Positions 44,192 to 53,397 of a DNA stretch of 64,000 bases are shown in pieces. A model generated the notes under the pieces. It made no database searches, was not told where the DNA came from, and saw only the letters and a list, made by a program, of their open reading frames with translations. The stretch is from Clostridium sp031626875 (lineage in GTDB: Bacteria; Bacillota; Clostridia; Clostridiales; Clostridiaceae). Within the stretch, counting starts at the first letter, position 1, and every line of letters starts with the position of its first letter. The stretch covers positions 36,081 to 100,080 of the forward strand of contig NZ_JANDMF010000014.1 in assembly GCF_031626875.1 (NCBI RefSeq), given 5' to 3'. Both the position numbers and the translations under genes were made by a program.

Positions 44192-45890
44192 AAAAGCTTT
44201 CACCACCTATCATTTCCATATTAGATTTTCCTGGAGGAACTATTGGAAATATATTTTCACTTTCTTTAATAGGAATATTTATTACACATGGCCCATCTTT
44301 ACTTAATATTTCTTCAAGCTTCTCTAAAGGATATTCTTCATTCCCTAAATCATAACCTTCTAATCCAAAACCTTCAGCAATTTTCCTAAAACTAGGATTA
44401 GATATAAAACTAGAAGCTATATAATGTTCTTTATAAAAAAGTTCTTGCTGTTGACGAACTAAACCTAAACTATTATTTGTAAATATAATTACTTTTACAT
44501 TTAGATTAAAATCTGCAAGAACAGCAAGTTCTTGAATATTCATTAGAATTGACCCATCACCACTAAAGCAAAGTATCTTTTTATCTTTATTAACTAATGC
44601 TGCCCCAATGGCTACAGGAAGTCCAAATCCCATAGTTCCAAGTCCTCCAGAAGTTAATAATGTCTTTGGCTTTATCAATGGATATCGTTGAGCAACCCAC
44701 ATTTGATGTTTTCCAACATCAGTAGTTATAATTGTATTACTAGGTACTTTAGAAGCTATGAACGGAATTAAATTAGCTGGATGTAAATTATCTTCATATA
44801 CTGGAAGTGGATATTTTTCTTTAAAAAACTTAACTCTTTCAATCCACGACTTCCTCCTTTTAACATTAATAAATGGAATAATAGTCTCTAAAAATCCCTT
44901 AATATCTGCAACTATAGACAGATTGGTTGATTTAAGCTTATTTATTTCAGAAGGATCTATATCAATATGAATAATTGAAGCGTTAGGACAAAACTTCTGT
45001 ACATTACCAGTAGCTCTATCATCAAATCTTGCACCCAAAGCCAAAATTAAATCAGCTTCATGCAAAAGATAATTTGTATAAGGAGCTCCATGCATTCCAA
45101 TCATTCCAAGATACAATTCATCATTATGAGGAAAAGATCCAAGTCCCATTAAACTCAATGCCACAGGAATATTATTCTTTTTAGCTAATTCATTTAAATT
45201 ATCAGATGCTTTTGAATTAATTACCCCTCCACCTGCGTATATTATAGGTTTTCTTGAATTATTTATAATTTCTGCCATACACTCAACTGTGGAAATATTA
45301 AATGCTTTTTTTGTAGAGATATTTTTCTGTTCATGGATACTTTCTATATTAACTGAATGTTTTTTATCTTGAAATTGTTCTACTTCAATTATTTGTGTTT
45401 GTATATTTTTAGGTATATCTATAAGTACAGGCCCAGGCCTTCCATCATTAGCAATTCTAAATGCTTCTGGGATAACAGTAAAAAGTTCATCTATATTTCT
45501 AATTAAAAAGTTATGCTTGGTAATAGGAATAGTCAATCCATATGCATCAACTTCTTGGAATGCATCAGTTCCAATAGCATCTAGTGGTACTTGACCAGTT
45601 ATTGCAACAAGAGGAATAGAATCAAGTTTAGCATCAGCTATAGCTGTAAGAAGATTAGTAACACCAGGTCCTGATGTGGCAAAACATACACCTACTTTAT
45701 TAGTAGTTCGTGAAATTCCTTGAGCAATAAATCCAGCACCCTGCTCATGACGAGCCAATATATGCTTAATTTTACTATCATATAAAGCATCATATATTGG
45801 TAAATTAAATCCACCTGGAATGCCAGAAATAAATTCAACTTCTTCATTTTCTAGTAATTTAATAATTATTTCAGCTCCATTATATTTCAA
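44184..45890 (-). CDS. ilvB: Acetolactate synthase large subunit
   Basis: This 568-residue thiamine diphosphate enzyme condenses pyruvate with pyruvate or 2-ketobutyrate at the start of branched-chain amino acid synthesis. The catalytic Glu lies in ILARHEQGAGFIAQG (about residue 44), the thiamine diphosphate motif is GDGSILMNIQELAVL through FTNN (about 435-465), and FATSGPGVTNLLTAIADAKL (about 70) is typical. The best start is a TTG at 45890 with AGGAG eight bases upstream; a GTG at 45899 overlaps that site. No T-box is visible upstream. Confidence 0.94.
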   Translation of the reverse strand: MKYNGAEIIIKLLENEEVEFISGIPGGFNLPIYDALYDSKIKHILARHEQGAGFIAQGISRTTNKVGVCFATSGPGVTNLLTAIADAKLDSIPLVAITGQVPLDAIGTDAFQEVDAYGLTIPITKHNFLIRNIDELFTVIPEAFRIANDGRPGPVLIDIPKNIQTQIIEVEQFQDKKHSVNIESIHEQKNISTKKAFNISTVECMAEIINNSRKPIIYAGGGVINSKASDNLNELAKKNNIPVALSLMGLGSFPHNDELYLGMIGMHGAPYTNYLLHEADLILALGARFDDRATGNVQKFCPNASIIHIDIDPSEINKLKSTNLSIVADIKGFLETIIPFINVKRRKSWIERVKFFKEKYPLPVYEDNLHPANLIPFIASKVPSNTIITTDVGKHQMWVAQRYPLIKPKTLLTSGGLGTMGFGLPVAIGAALVNKDKKILCFSGDGSILMNIQELAVLADFNLNVKVIIFTNNSLGLVRQQQELFYKEHYIASSFISNPSFRKIAEGFGLEGYDLGNEEYPLEKLEEILSKDGPCVINIPIKESENIFPIVPPGKSNMEMIGGESFYD

Positions 45891-46080
45891 ACAAATCACT
45901 CCTAACCGTATACTTTAGAAATCGAATCCATATATTAGATTGCAATTCAATTTTTAATACTTCATGTTATAAAACTTTTATTATTATATGCATTTAACAA
46001 ACATTTTAATTTTTATTCTTTACTAAAAACTAGTTAAACAATTTAAAATCTATCCATACCTTAATGTGTAAAAAATATAA

Positions 46081-46118
46081 AACCATCTTCATCCTATAAT
46101 TATAGGTCGAAAATGGTT
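46081..46118 (-). terminator. Terminator after the DUF2264 gene
   Basis: AACCATCTTC and its complement, with an inner CCTATAATTATAGG palindrome, form a long hairpin; the minus strand then reads TTTTATATTTTTT. Confidence 0.8.
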
Positions 46119-46189
46119 AATCTTATCACCATATAAATTTGTATAAAAAAATTATTTAGGTGTTTTCCACTATTAGATTTTAAAATACT

Positions 46190-48037
46190 TTAACATATCT
46201 TTACATGAACTTCTTTTTCTTTAAACTTAACAATAGCCAAATTTCCTCTAAAGGTTACAGTAGGATTTTGTCCTAAATCAAAATCCTTAGAGACATTCGT
46301 TGCACCTAAAATAGCTGAAATTAAAATATTCCTTCCTGGATTAATTTGTCCTATTAATGTTGGTATAACAGTACGTGTATATAACAGATTAGTATTTGGT
46401 TCAGGTGTAATCATTTGATTTTTTTGATTTCCACTACAATCTATGATACCTGTAATACAATTATTAAATTTGTAAAAAACCTTATCTTGAAATAGAATTT
46501 CTTTCCCCTCATCAAGGGGTGCTGCAAATGCTCCTTCTGCAGTATCTAATGTACGTTTAGTATCAATAACATGTATTCTCACATGCCATGGGAACAAAGG
46601 AATAATAAAGCTATTTATTATTACATCATTCCAAGGTTTCCAACATGATTCAATATAATCATTCTTAATATCATAACTCTCACAACCATAACGTGTTTTA
46701 TAATATCCATCACATTCAGATAAAGCTAAAGAACTATCAAATGCTCCTTGTTTTAGTAATAATCTCCCTTTAGGTATACTAAATCCAAAAGTTGTTGAAT
46801 ATACGAATTTTTCATATTTTGCATCAGCATGAGCATGTTCATGAGAATGTTGACCAGATGTAAATGCTTGAACTTCTTTCCCAGTTTTATCATGATAAAT
46901 TATCATTCTAGGACCTTTTTGAATACTTTTATCTTTAAAAGGTAAATCCTGTTCCTTTGACAACCAAAATGGATGATCATCAGGTACTGCTAAAACTAAA
47001 AATATCTTTAATGCCCAATATGGAGAACCAGGGGCATTATACCCTTCTGCCATATTTAAATTTTCATACCCATATCCTATATTCAAAAGTCCATCTGGTG
47101 AAAAAATATCTCTATTAAACCAATATCTTAAATTTTTCATTACAATACCTTTTATAGTTCCCCAAGGCAATGCCTCTACATTTGCATAAGCTAATGCTGA
47201 CCAGAAACATGATTGAGCAAATCTATAAGTTAAACTTCTTCCAAAAGGTATAGCTGGTCCATCTATTGAAAACCAATCTTTATAAGTTTGTGCAAATAAT
47301 ATTGCACGTTCTTTAAATACCTCAGATCTTTTCGGATCTTCCTCTTCCATTGCTTTTGAATAAATTAAACCGTAATAATGCATTCCAAATGGAATATAAT
47401 AATCTATTTGATTTTCATATCCATCAAAATACCAACCATCATTTAAGTAAAATGAATCTATTTTTTCCAAGTCTCTCGAAACTATTTCTTCAGACCATGG
47501 TCTTCCACACTTTTTCATAGCGATGTTTACCAGAACCCTAAAAAACAACCAATTAGTATCTGGAATTTTATGATAATTAATTTGAATTAACCAATTATAC
47601 AAATTATCTTTTTCTTCATTATCTAAAGCATCCCAAAATATATCCTTAGATAATATTAAAGATAGAGAAATTGAGGCCATTTCAACCATAAGTTGATCGT
47701 AATCATTAACTTTTCCAAAGTAACTCTCACTTTTAGGATTAGTCCCATCTATTAATCCTTTAACAAAATAGCCAACTAACTCTAAATCTTTTTCATATTT
47801 TAATGTAGAAAGAGGACCTATTCCCCATAAAGGTCTTAAAAAAGCTTCACATTCTCTAACCTCCTCATTATAAACTGACCCGCTAGTTCCTAGATTTAAA
47901 TGTCCAGGCTTTTCTTCTTTTAAAAATGGTATTAATGGCTCTATTATACTTAATAATGCTTCTCTTAAATTTTTCTTATTTTTTAATGGATTGTCCTTAA
48001 GATTTTTATTGTATAATCTTATATTTTCTTTAACCAT
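46190..48037 (-). CDS. DUF2264 protein, predicted alpha/alpha-toroid polysaccharide enzyme
   Basis: This 615-residue cytosolic protein matches DUF2264. It has a helical N-terminal two thirds (with DTNWLFFRVLVNIAMKKCG and DGWYFDG about residues 160-210) and a strand-rich C-terminal part with the His-rich SGQHSHEHAHADAKYEKF (about 395). That toroid-plus-sandwich order resembles heparinase II/III-type lyases. No signal peptide is seen. It ends the carbohydrate operon, just after a GH88 gene. I chose the ATG at 48037, preceded by GAGGAAG; the frame opens at a TTG at 48052. Enzymatic activity is inferred, not known to me. Confidence 0.8.
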   Translation of the reverse strand: MVKENIRLYNKNLKDNPLKNKKNLREALLSIIEPLIPFLKEEKPGHLNLGTSGSVYNEEVRECEAFLRPLWGIGPLSTLKYEKDLELVGYFVKGLIDGTNPKSESYFGKVNDYDQLMVEMASISLSLILSKDIFWDALDNEEKDNLYNWLIQINYHKIPDTNWLFFRVLVNIAMKKCGRPWSEEIVSRDLEKIDSFYLNDGWYFDGYENQIDYYIPFGMHYYGLIYSKAMEEEDPKRSEVFKERAILFAQTYKDWFSIDGPAIPFGRSLTYRFAQSCFWSALAYANVEALPWGTIKGIVMKNLRYWFNRDIFSPDGLLNIGYGYENLNMAEGYNAPGSPYWALKIFLVLAVPDDHPFWLSKEQDLPFKDKSIQKGPRMIIYHDKTGKEVQAFTSGQHSHEHAHADAKYEKFVYSTTFGFSIPKGRLLLKQGAFDSSLALSECDGYYKTRYGCESYDIKNDYIESCWKPWNDVIINSFIIPLFPWHVRIHVIDTKRTLDTAEGAFAAPLDEGKEILFQDKVFYKFNNCITGIIDCSGNQKNQMITPEPNTNLLYTRTVIPTLIGQINPGRNILISAILGATNVSKDFDLGQNPTVTFRGNLAIVKFKEKEVHVKIC

Positions 48038-48120
48038 ATTAATCTTCCTCAATTCATCATAATTATAATTAAATCGCAGTATTCTATATTGAATAATGCG
48101 ATTTAATAATTATTTAACTT

Positions 48121-49251
48121 TTACCAAAATAATATTTTTTTATTGTTTAATCTTGCAATTCCTTCAGTAAAGAAGTAATCACCATATATTATTGGAATAT
48201 CTATATTTTTTTGTTCCGGAAAATGACCAGTAGCATGATATATCAATCCTTCTTCTTCCATATTGTCTTTTGTTGCACATTCATAGTACAAATCTTTTAG
48301 CATATTTTCTCCAATATCTTTGTATAATGAAACCTCAAATTCCGAAACATGCTCACTTAAAAGTAACAACCCACAAGCAGCTATTGCTGCAGCTGATGAA
48401 TCAGGATATCTATATTTCCTTTCTCCATCTTCAGGAACCCTAAAATCCCAAACAGGATATTTTTTACCATTCATATTTGTAATAAAATAATGTGCCGTTT
48501 TCTTAGCTGCATTTAAAAATTCTATATATTTAGTATATTTATATGAAATTGTAAGTCCATAAATAGCCCATGCAGAACCTCTTGCCCATGCACTATTAGC
48601 AGCAAATCCCTGCCCTCCAAGTTTTTCTAAAACTTCACCAGTTTCTGAATTGAATACAACCATATGTTGAACAGAACCATCTTCTCTTATAAAATTATTT
48701 AGCACCATCTTTCCATGACTTTCTGCAATATGCCTAAATCTTGGATCTCCAGTCTCTTCTGATGCCCAATATAAAAGAGCTAAATTCATAATACAATCAA
48801 TAATTACAACCCCAGAATTGTCTTTTTTGCCTATCCAAGTATTCCATGCACGAATATAATTTCCTTTTACATTAAATCTTCCTGCTAAGAGATTTGCTGC
48901 AAGTAAAGCTCTTCTTCTAGATTCTTTATTCCCTGTTATTTTATAATTAGCTATACTACTTAATGTCCACATAAACCCCATATCATGATCTATTAATTCA
49001 GTATCAGTCAGCAAATAGTCCATCTTTTTTTCACATTCTTCTGCTGTAATTTTAAATTTTTCATTCCTATTTCCTAGATATACATACCATAGTATTCCTG
49101 GCCAAAAGCCTGCTGTCCACCATTGTGGCTTTTCTAAATCATAATGTTTATTTTTACTTACATGAGGAAAATTAGCTCCAATTCTTTCATTACTTAAATT
49201 AATTTTTTCCTCTATAAATTTCCATGCTTCCTCTATCCATTTTGAACTCAT
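48121..49251 (-). CDS. GH88 family unsaturated glucuronyl hydrolase
   Basis: This 376-residue (alpha/alpha)6 barrel enzyme removes the unsaturated uronic acid from oligosaccharides made by polysaccharide lyases. PQWWTAGFWPGILWYVY (about residue 36) is the family N-terminal block; DHDMGFMW (about 82) holds one catalytic Asp position, and GKKDNSGVVIIDCIMN (about 138) the other region. It lacks a signal peptide, so it acts on imported disaccharides. The frame extends to 49290; the ATG at 49251 has AAAAGGAG upstream. Similar enzymes of GH105 act on rhamnogalacturonan; the sequence looks more like GH88. Confidence 0.88.
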   Translation of the reverse strand: MSSKWIEEAWKFIEEKINLSNERIGANFPHVSKNKHYDLEKPQWWTAGFWPGILWYVYLGNRNEKFKITAEECEKKMDYLLTDTELIDHDMGFMWTLSSIANYKITGNKESRRRALLAANLLAGRFNVKGNYIRAWNTWIGKKDNSGVVIIDCIMNLALLYWASEETGDPRFRHIAESHGKMVLNNFIREDGSVQHMVVFNSETGEVLEKLGGQGFAANSAWARGSAWAIYGLTISYKYTKYIEFLNAAKKTAHYFITNMNGKKYPVWDFRVPEDGERKYRYPDSSAAAIAACGLLLLSEHVSEFEVSLYKDIGENMLKDLYYECATKDNMEEEGLIYHATGHFPEQKNIDIPIIYGDYFFTEGIARLNNKKILFW

Positions 49252-49319
49252 TAGAAATACTCCTTTTAAATAACATTTTCTTTTACTCATACCATCACTA
49301 TAAAAAATCTAATACATAA

Positions 49320-49949
49320 CTATTCTTCTACATAAAACATGCTCTTCTTAAAAACTGCTATAAATATATACGAATTAATAAAAGCATAAAATGCAAAACC
49401 AACAAATATCATAAACAAAATTGTAAAAGGGAAAATTATAAGTATACTTATAAATATTAAGCTAACTATTGTAATTATGAGGCTATATGGCAAATATCTT
49501 ATTGAAAGGATAAATGCATCTTTAACTGTATCTTTAATGGTTTTGTTAGACCTTGATAAAATAGGGAAAATATAAACTTCAGTAAATAAAAATATAAAAA
49601 GACTAAATAACACTAGGCATATTGCAATATACCCTGTAATGGATTTAAATTGTATCCAAAAAATTATATTCACTCCAATTATAAAAAAAGCAAATAAAAT
49701 TCCAAACCAAAGAATTGTAGCCTTTTTAAAATTCTCCCTAAATGATGAAAAAAAATTCTTAAACAAATATCCTTCTGTTTCATCCACAAGTTTTAATGTT
49801 ACATTATATAAAGCTGTTGTTGATGCCCCAATAGTTACAATTGGAATACTGCAAATTATCCAAAGAAAATTTATTATCATTAAATCTGAAATTCTGCTCA
49901 TAAATCTAAAAAAAATATTATCTGGATTAAATAAACCATTTATATTCAA
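49320..49949 (-). CDS. YesL-like DUF624 membrane protein
   Basis: This 209-residue protein has about five membrane helices and fits DUF624, named after Bacillus YesL; the segment RISDLMIINFLWIICSIPIV (about residue 18) and GASTTALYNVTLKL are typical. DUF624 genes usually accompany YesM/YesN and sugar ABC importers, as here. The molecular role is unknown; an assembly or signalling factor for the importer is possible. It lies between the permease and GH88 genes in the same operon. Confidence 0.88.
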   Translation of the reverse strand: MNINGLFNPDNIFFRFMSRISDLMIINFLWIICSIPIVTIGASTTALYNVTLKLVDETEGYLFKNFFSSFRENFKKATILWFGILFAFFIIGVNIIFWIQFKSITGYIAICLVLFSLFIFLFTEVYIFPILSRSNKTIKDTVKDAFILSIRYLPYSLIITIVSLIFISILIIFPFTILFMIFVGFAFYAFINSYIFIAVFKKSMFYVEE

Positions 49950-49976
49950 ATTAATTCCTCCCCAGTATTTTACCTA

Positions 49977-50810
49977 TTATCCCTTTATTCCTGTAGCTGC
50001 AATTCCTTCTACAAAAAATCTTTGTAAAGCTAGAAATATAATAAGTACTGGAATTAATGAAATTAATGATGCTGCCATTATAAGTGAATATTCTGCAGAA
50101 TATTGAGATATAAACATTCTAAGTCCAATTTGTATAGTTTTTAGTTTCTCTGAGTTAATATATATTAATGGTCCCATAAAGTCATTCCATACACCTACAA
50201 ATGTAAATATTGTCAAAGTTGATAGTGCTGGCTTTGAAAGTGGTAACATTATTTTTGTATAAATTTTATACTCATTATAGCCATCAATTCTAGCTGCTTC
50301 CATTAGTGAATTTGGTATTGACATATAAAATTGTCTCATTAAAAATACTCCAAAAGCTGAAAAAGCTTGCAGTAAGATTAATGATAAATGAGTATCATTC
50401 AAGTGCAATCCTCTCATCATTATAAATTGTGGCACCATATATACCTGCCAAGGAATTGCAATAGTTGCGATATAAACTAAAAATAAAACATCTTTAAATT
50501 TAAAATCTAATTTTGAAAATGCATATGCCGCAAAGCTACTAGTAAACAATTGTAGAAGTGTGATAATAACTGTTAATTTTGTAGTATTAAAAATAAATGT
50601 TGCAAGAGGAATTTTAGTCCATATATCTATATAATTCTTCCAAACCGGCTTGCTTGGTATCCATTCAAATGGATATTTGAAAACATCTTTATTTAATTTT
50701 AACGATGCAGATACCATCCATACAAAAGGTACTAACATTAATATAGTAAGTACTATAAGCACTACATAAATTAGAATTTTTGAAATTAATTCTTTTTTCT
50801 TTTTATTCAT
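49977..50810 (-). CDS. Carbohydrate ABC transporter permease (MalG/LplC-type)
   Basis: This 277-residue inner permease subunit has six membrane helices and the EAA loop AARIDGYNEYKIYTKIMLPL (about residue 190), which contacts the ATPase. It pairs with the next upstream permease and the lipoprotein to import an oligosaccharide. No ATPase gene is in the cluster, so a shared MsmX-type ATPase encoded elsewhere is expected. The spacing to its partner is 30 bases. Confidence 0.93.
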   Translation of the reverse strand: MNKKKKELISKILIYVVLIVLTILMLVPFVWMVSASLKLNKDVFKYPFEWIPSKPVWKNYIDIWTKIPLATFIFNTTKLTVIITLLQLFTSSFAAYAFSKLDFKFKDVLFLVYIATIAIPWQVYMVPQFIMMRGLHLNDTHLSLILLQAFSAFGVFLMRQFYMSIPNSLMEAARIDGYNEYKIYTKIMLPLSKPALSTLTIFTFVGVWNDFMGPLIYINSEKLKTIQIGLRMFISQYSAEYSLIMAASLISLIPVLIIFLALQRFFVEGIAATGIKG

Positions 50811-50840
50811 TATAATTTAACCTCCTGTCCTTCAATGGTT

Positions 50841-51776
50841 TTATTGGACATAATTAACCCATTTTTTCTCTGCTCTAAATTGAAATATAGTAATTACCAA
50901 TACAATCACAAATAATACCATAGACATAGCACTAGAATATCCATAAGAGAATTCCTTAAATGCAGTATTATAAATATGATATACCAAAACCATGGTAGAA
51001 CGTCCTGGCCCTCCTTGTGTCATCATATAAACAAAATCAAAAACTTTAAAACAAGATATTGTAAGCATAATACTGACAAAGAAAGTTGTTGGTGTCAGCA
51101 TAGGTAACGTAACATTCTTAAATTTTTGCCACGCACTTGCTCCATCTAAGCTTGCTGCTTCATATAACTCTGATGGAATTCCTTGAAGAGCTGCTAAATA
51201 TATGACCATATAATACCCCATATTCTTCCAGACACTAACAAAAATAATTACTGGCATTGCCCATGTAGTTGATGAAGTCCACCCTGGTGGATTTGAAATC
51301 CCAATTGATGTTAAAAAACTATTTACAATACCCATAGTTGGATTAAAAATCATATTCCATACCACAGCTATTGCTATTAGTGATGCTACATAGGGAAAGA
51401 AAAAAATAGTTCTAAAAAAATTTCTTGCAAAAATCTTTTTATTTAATAAGATAGCGATTCCAAGGGAAGCCACTAATGTAAGAGGTACAGTTCCAATAGC
51501 ATAATAAATTGTATTTAATATTGACATTCTAAAAGTTGAATCTTCAAACAAATGTTTAAAATTATCTAAGCCTGCAAAAGTAATTGGATTAGAACCATCC
51601 CAATTAAGAAAAGCCAATGCAAGTGCAAAAATCATAGGTATTAATGTAAAAATTGCAAATCCTAAAAAATTAGGAAGTATAAAAGAATATGCAATCAAGT
51701 TTTTTTTCAATTCTTTTTTGGACATTTTAGTGAATAACTTTTTTTCTCGAATATTCATATTTGCTTTTATTTGCAT
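50841..51776 (-). CDS. Carbohydrate ABC transporter permease (LplB/UgpA-type)
   Basis: This 311-residue permease has a charged N-terminal tail and six membrane helices, with the EAA loop EAASLDGASAWQKFKNVTLPM (about residue 210). The ATG at 51776 is poorly served: a GGGGGG lies about 30 bases upstream, separated from the start by a TTAGC/GCTAA hairpin (51786-51799), which may bring it closer. The alternative ATG codons at residues 7 and 18 have no better site. Confidence 0.9.
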   Translation of the reverse strand: MQIKANMNIREKKLFTKMSKKELKKNLIAYSFILPNFLGFAIFTLIPMIFALALAFLNWDGSNPITFAGLDNFKHLFEDSTFRMSILNTIYYAIGTVPLTLVASLGIAILLNKKIFARNFFRTIFFFPYVASLIAIAVVWNMIFNPTMGIVNSFLTSIGISNPPGWTSSTTWAMPVIIFVSVWKNMGYYMVIYLAALQGIPSELYEAASLDGASAWQKFKNVTLPMLTPTTFFVSIMLTISCFKVFDFVYMMTQGGPGRSTMVLVYHIYNTAFKEFSYGYSSAMSMVLFVIVLVITIFQFRAEKKWVNYVQ

Positions 51777-51878
51777 ATAAATCGCTTAGCATAAGCTAAA
51801 CATGTCCCCCCTTTGTATTTAATTTAAGCTTAAGGGGCCATAATTTTGACCCCTTAAATTTCTATTGTTTCATATATA

Positions 51879-53183
51879 TTATTTTTTCAATGCTTCTGAA
51901 ACACGTTCTCCCATTTCTTTTAATCCAGCATCAACACTAATACTTCCTGTCATAATAAGATCATGTTCTTCATTTAATATAACTTCAATTGCTGCACTTT
52001 TATCATTTACTGGCATTTCAAGATAAGTCTTTGCTGTCTCTAGAGCTTTTTTACTCATTTCATCTGTTGGGAATCCTTCTGTTGAAGATATTGTTTCTAT
52101 AACATTCTTACTTTTAATCGCAGGTATTGTCCCATTTTTGGCTATTATATCTGCACCTTCTTCTCCAGTGAAAAATTTAATAAAATTCCATGCTGAATCT
52201 TTTTTTGAAGATTTTGAATTAATTGCAAGTGATGTAATAGTACCTATTGTTGTACCTGGTTCAACTCCATCTGCATGAGGATATTTCACAACTCCCCAAT
52301 TCATATTAGCTGTACCACTTTTTTTATCTGATATAAGTTGTCCTATAAACCATGACCCCATAGGCAACATTGCAGTTTGATTATTTTCAAATACACCTGA
52401 ATAATGTATACTTCCTGTTTTTAAAGATGAGTAATCCATCATCACTTTATCATTTTGCATTTTCAAAGCCATTTCATAATATGGTTTTAAGAAAGAATAA
52501 TCATTTTGAATTATTGTATTTTTACCATCTAACACTGCTGGTAATTGAACAGTTGACCTCCATGTATGATCATGAGTACCATAAATTCTATTTGAACCTT
52601 CTCCAGATGCAACCTTTTCAGCAAGTTCTTCATATTGTTTCCAAGTCATATCATTAGTAGGATATGCTATATTAGCCTTATCAAAAATATCTTTGTTATA
52701 ATATAAAACCCAAAAATCATTTCTAAATGGTATTGCATATAATTTATCACTAACTTTTAATTGTTCTGCTGTTCCGGAATATGCATCTAGATTTATACCA
52801 TCTTTTGAAATATAAGAATCCAATGGTTCTAATTGATTTTTATTTACCATAGATGAATACCCTGGAGTATCCTTTACTGTAATAATATCAATATCATCTG
52901 ATCCTCCTGATAACATAACAGAAAGCTTATCTTGATATTCTGCTGACGAAATATCTAATAATTCAATATCTACATTTGGATTTTTAGTTTTATATGCATC
53001 AATTACAGGTTGTAAATATGCCGTTTTATCTTTGTCCCATACTGCCATTTTTAAAGTGACTTTTCCAGAAGAGTCTGCTCCTCCTTGAGTATTATTAGAT
53101 TCAGAGCTACTTCCACACCCTATTAATGCTGTTACTGTTAACGAAAAGGCTACAACCATACTAACCAATTTTTTAATTTTCAT
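51879..53183 (-). CDS. Sugar ABC transporter solute-binding lipoprotein
   Basis: This 434-residue lipoprotein captures oligosaccharide outside the membrane for the two permeases that follow. A lipobox ends in LIGC, with Cys23 as the lipidated residue, followed by a Ser/Asn-rich linker. The body has the usual sequence of a family 1 solute-binding protein: KVTLKMAVWDKDK, VDIELLDIS (about 75), and the helix-rich C terminus. The start has AGGAA close and AAGGGGG further upstream. Its own promoter probably lies in the 214 bases before it. Confidence 0.93.
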   Translation of the reverse strand: MKIKKLVSMVVAFSLTVTALIGCGSSSESNNTQGGADSSGKVTLKMAVWDKDKTAYLQPVIDAYKTKNPNVDIELLDISSAEYQDKLSVMLSGGSDDIDIITVKDTPGYSSMVNKNQLEPLDSYISKDGINLDAYSGTAEQLKVSDKLYAIPFRNDFWVLYYNKDIFDKANIAYPTNDMTWKQYEELAEKVASGEGSNRIYGTHDHTWRSTVQLPAVLDGKNTIIQNDYSFLKPYYEMALKMQNDKVMMDYSSLKTGSIHYSGVFENNQTAMLPMGSWFIGQLISDKKSGTANMNWGVVKYPHADGVEPGTTIGTITSLAINSKSSKKDSAWNFIKFFTGEEGADIIAKNGTIPAIKSKNVIETISSTEGFPTDEMSKKALETAKTYLEMPVNDKSAAIEVILNEEHDLIMTGSISVDAGLKEMGERVSEALKK

Positions 53184-53397
53184 TATTCCTTTCCCCCTTA
53201 CTTTTAATAAGTCTTGTATTGGTTTACAAATCCATTATATATAAACCCAATATTTATAAGAATAGACTTTTTTTCTATTTCATTCACTTTTTCATATAAT
53301 TCTAATAATATTTTCAAAATCACTTTTTTAATAGAACATATACTTTTTTATGATTTCCATTACAAATTTTCAATCTATTCTTTTTCTCATCCATATG

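Noticed and set aside
45891..46080. T-box or valine leader before ilvB
   Set aside because: No AGGGTGGNACCGCG block and no leader peptide rich in branched-chain codons can be seen.
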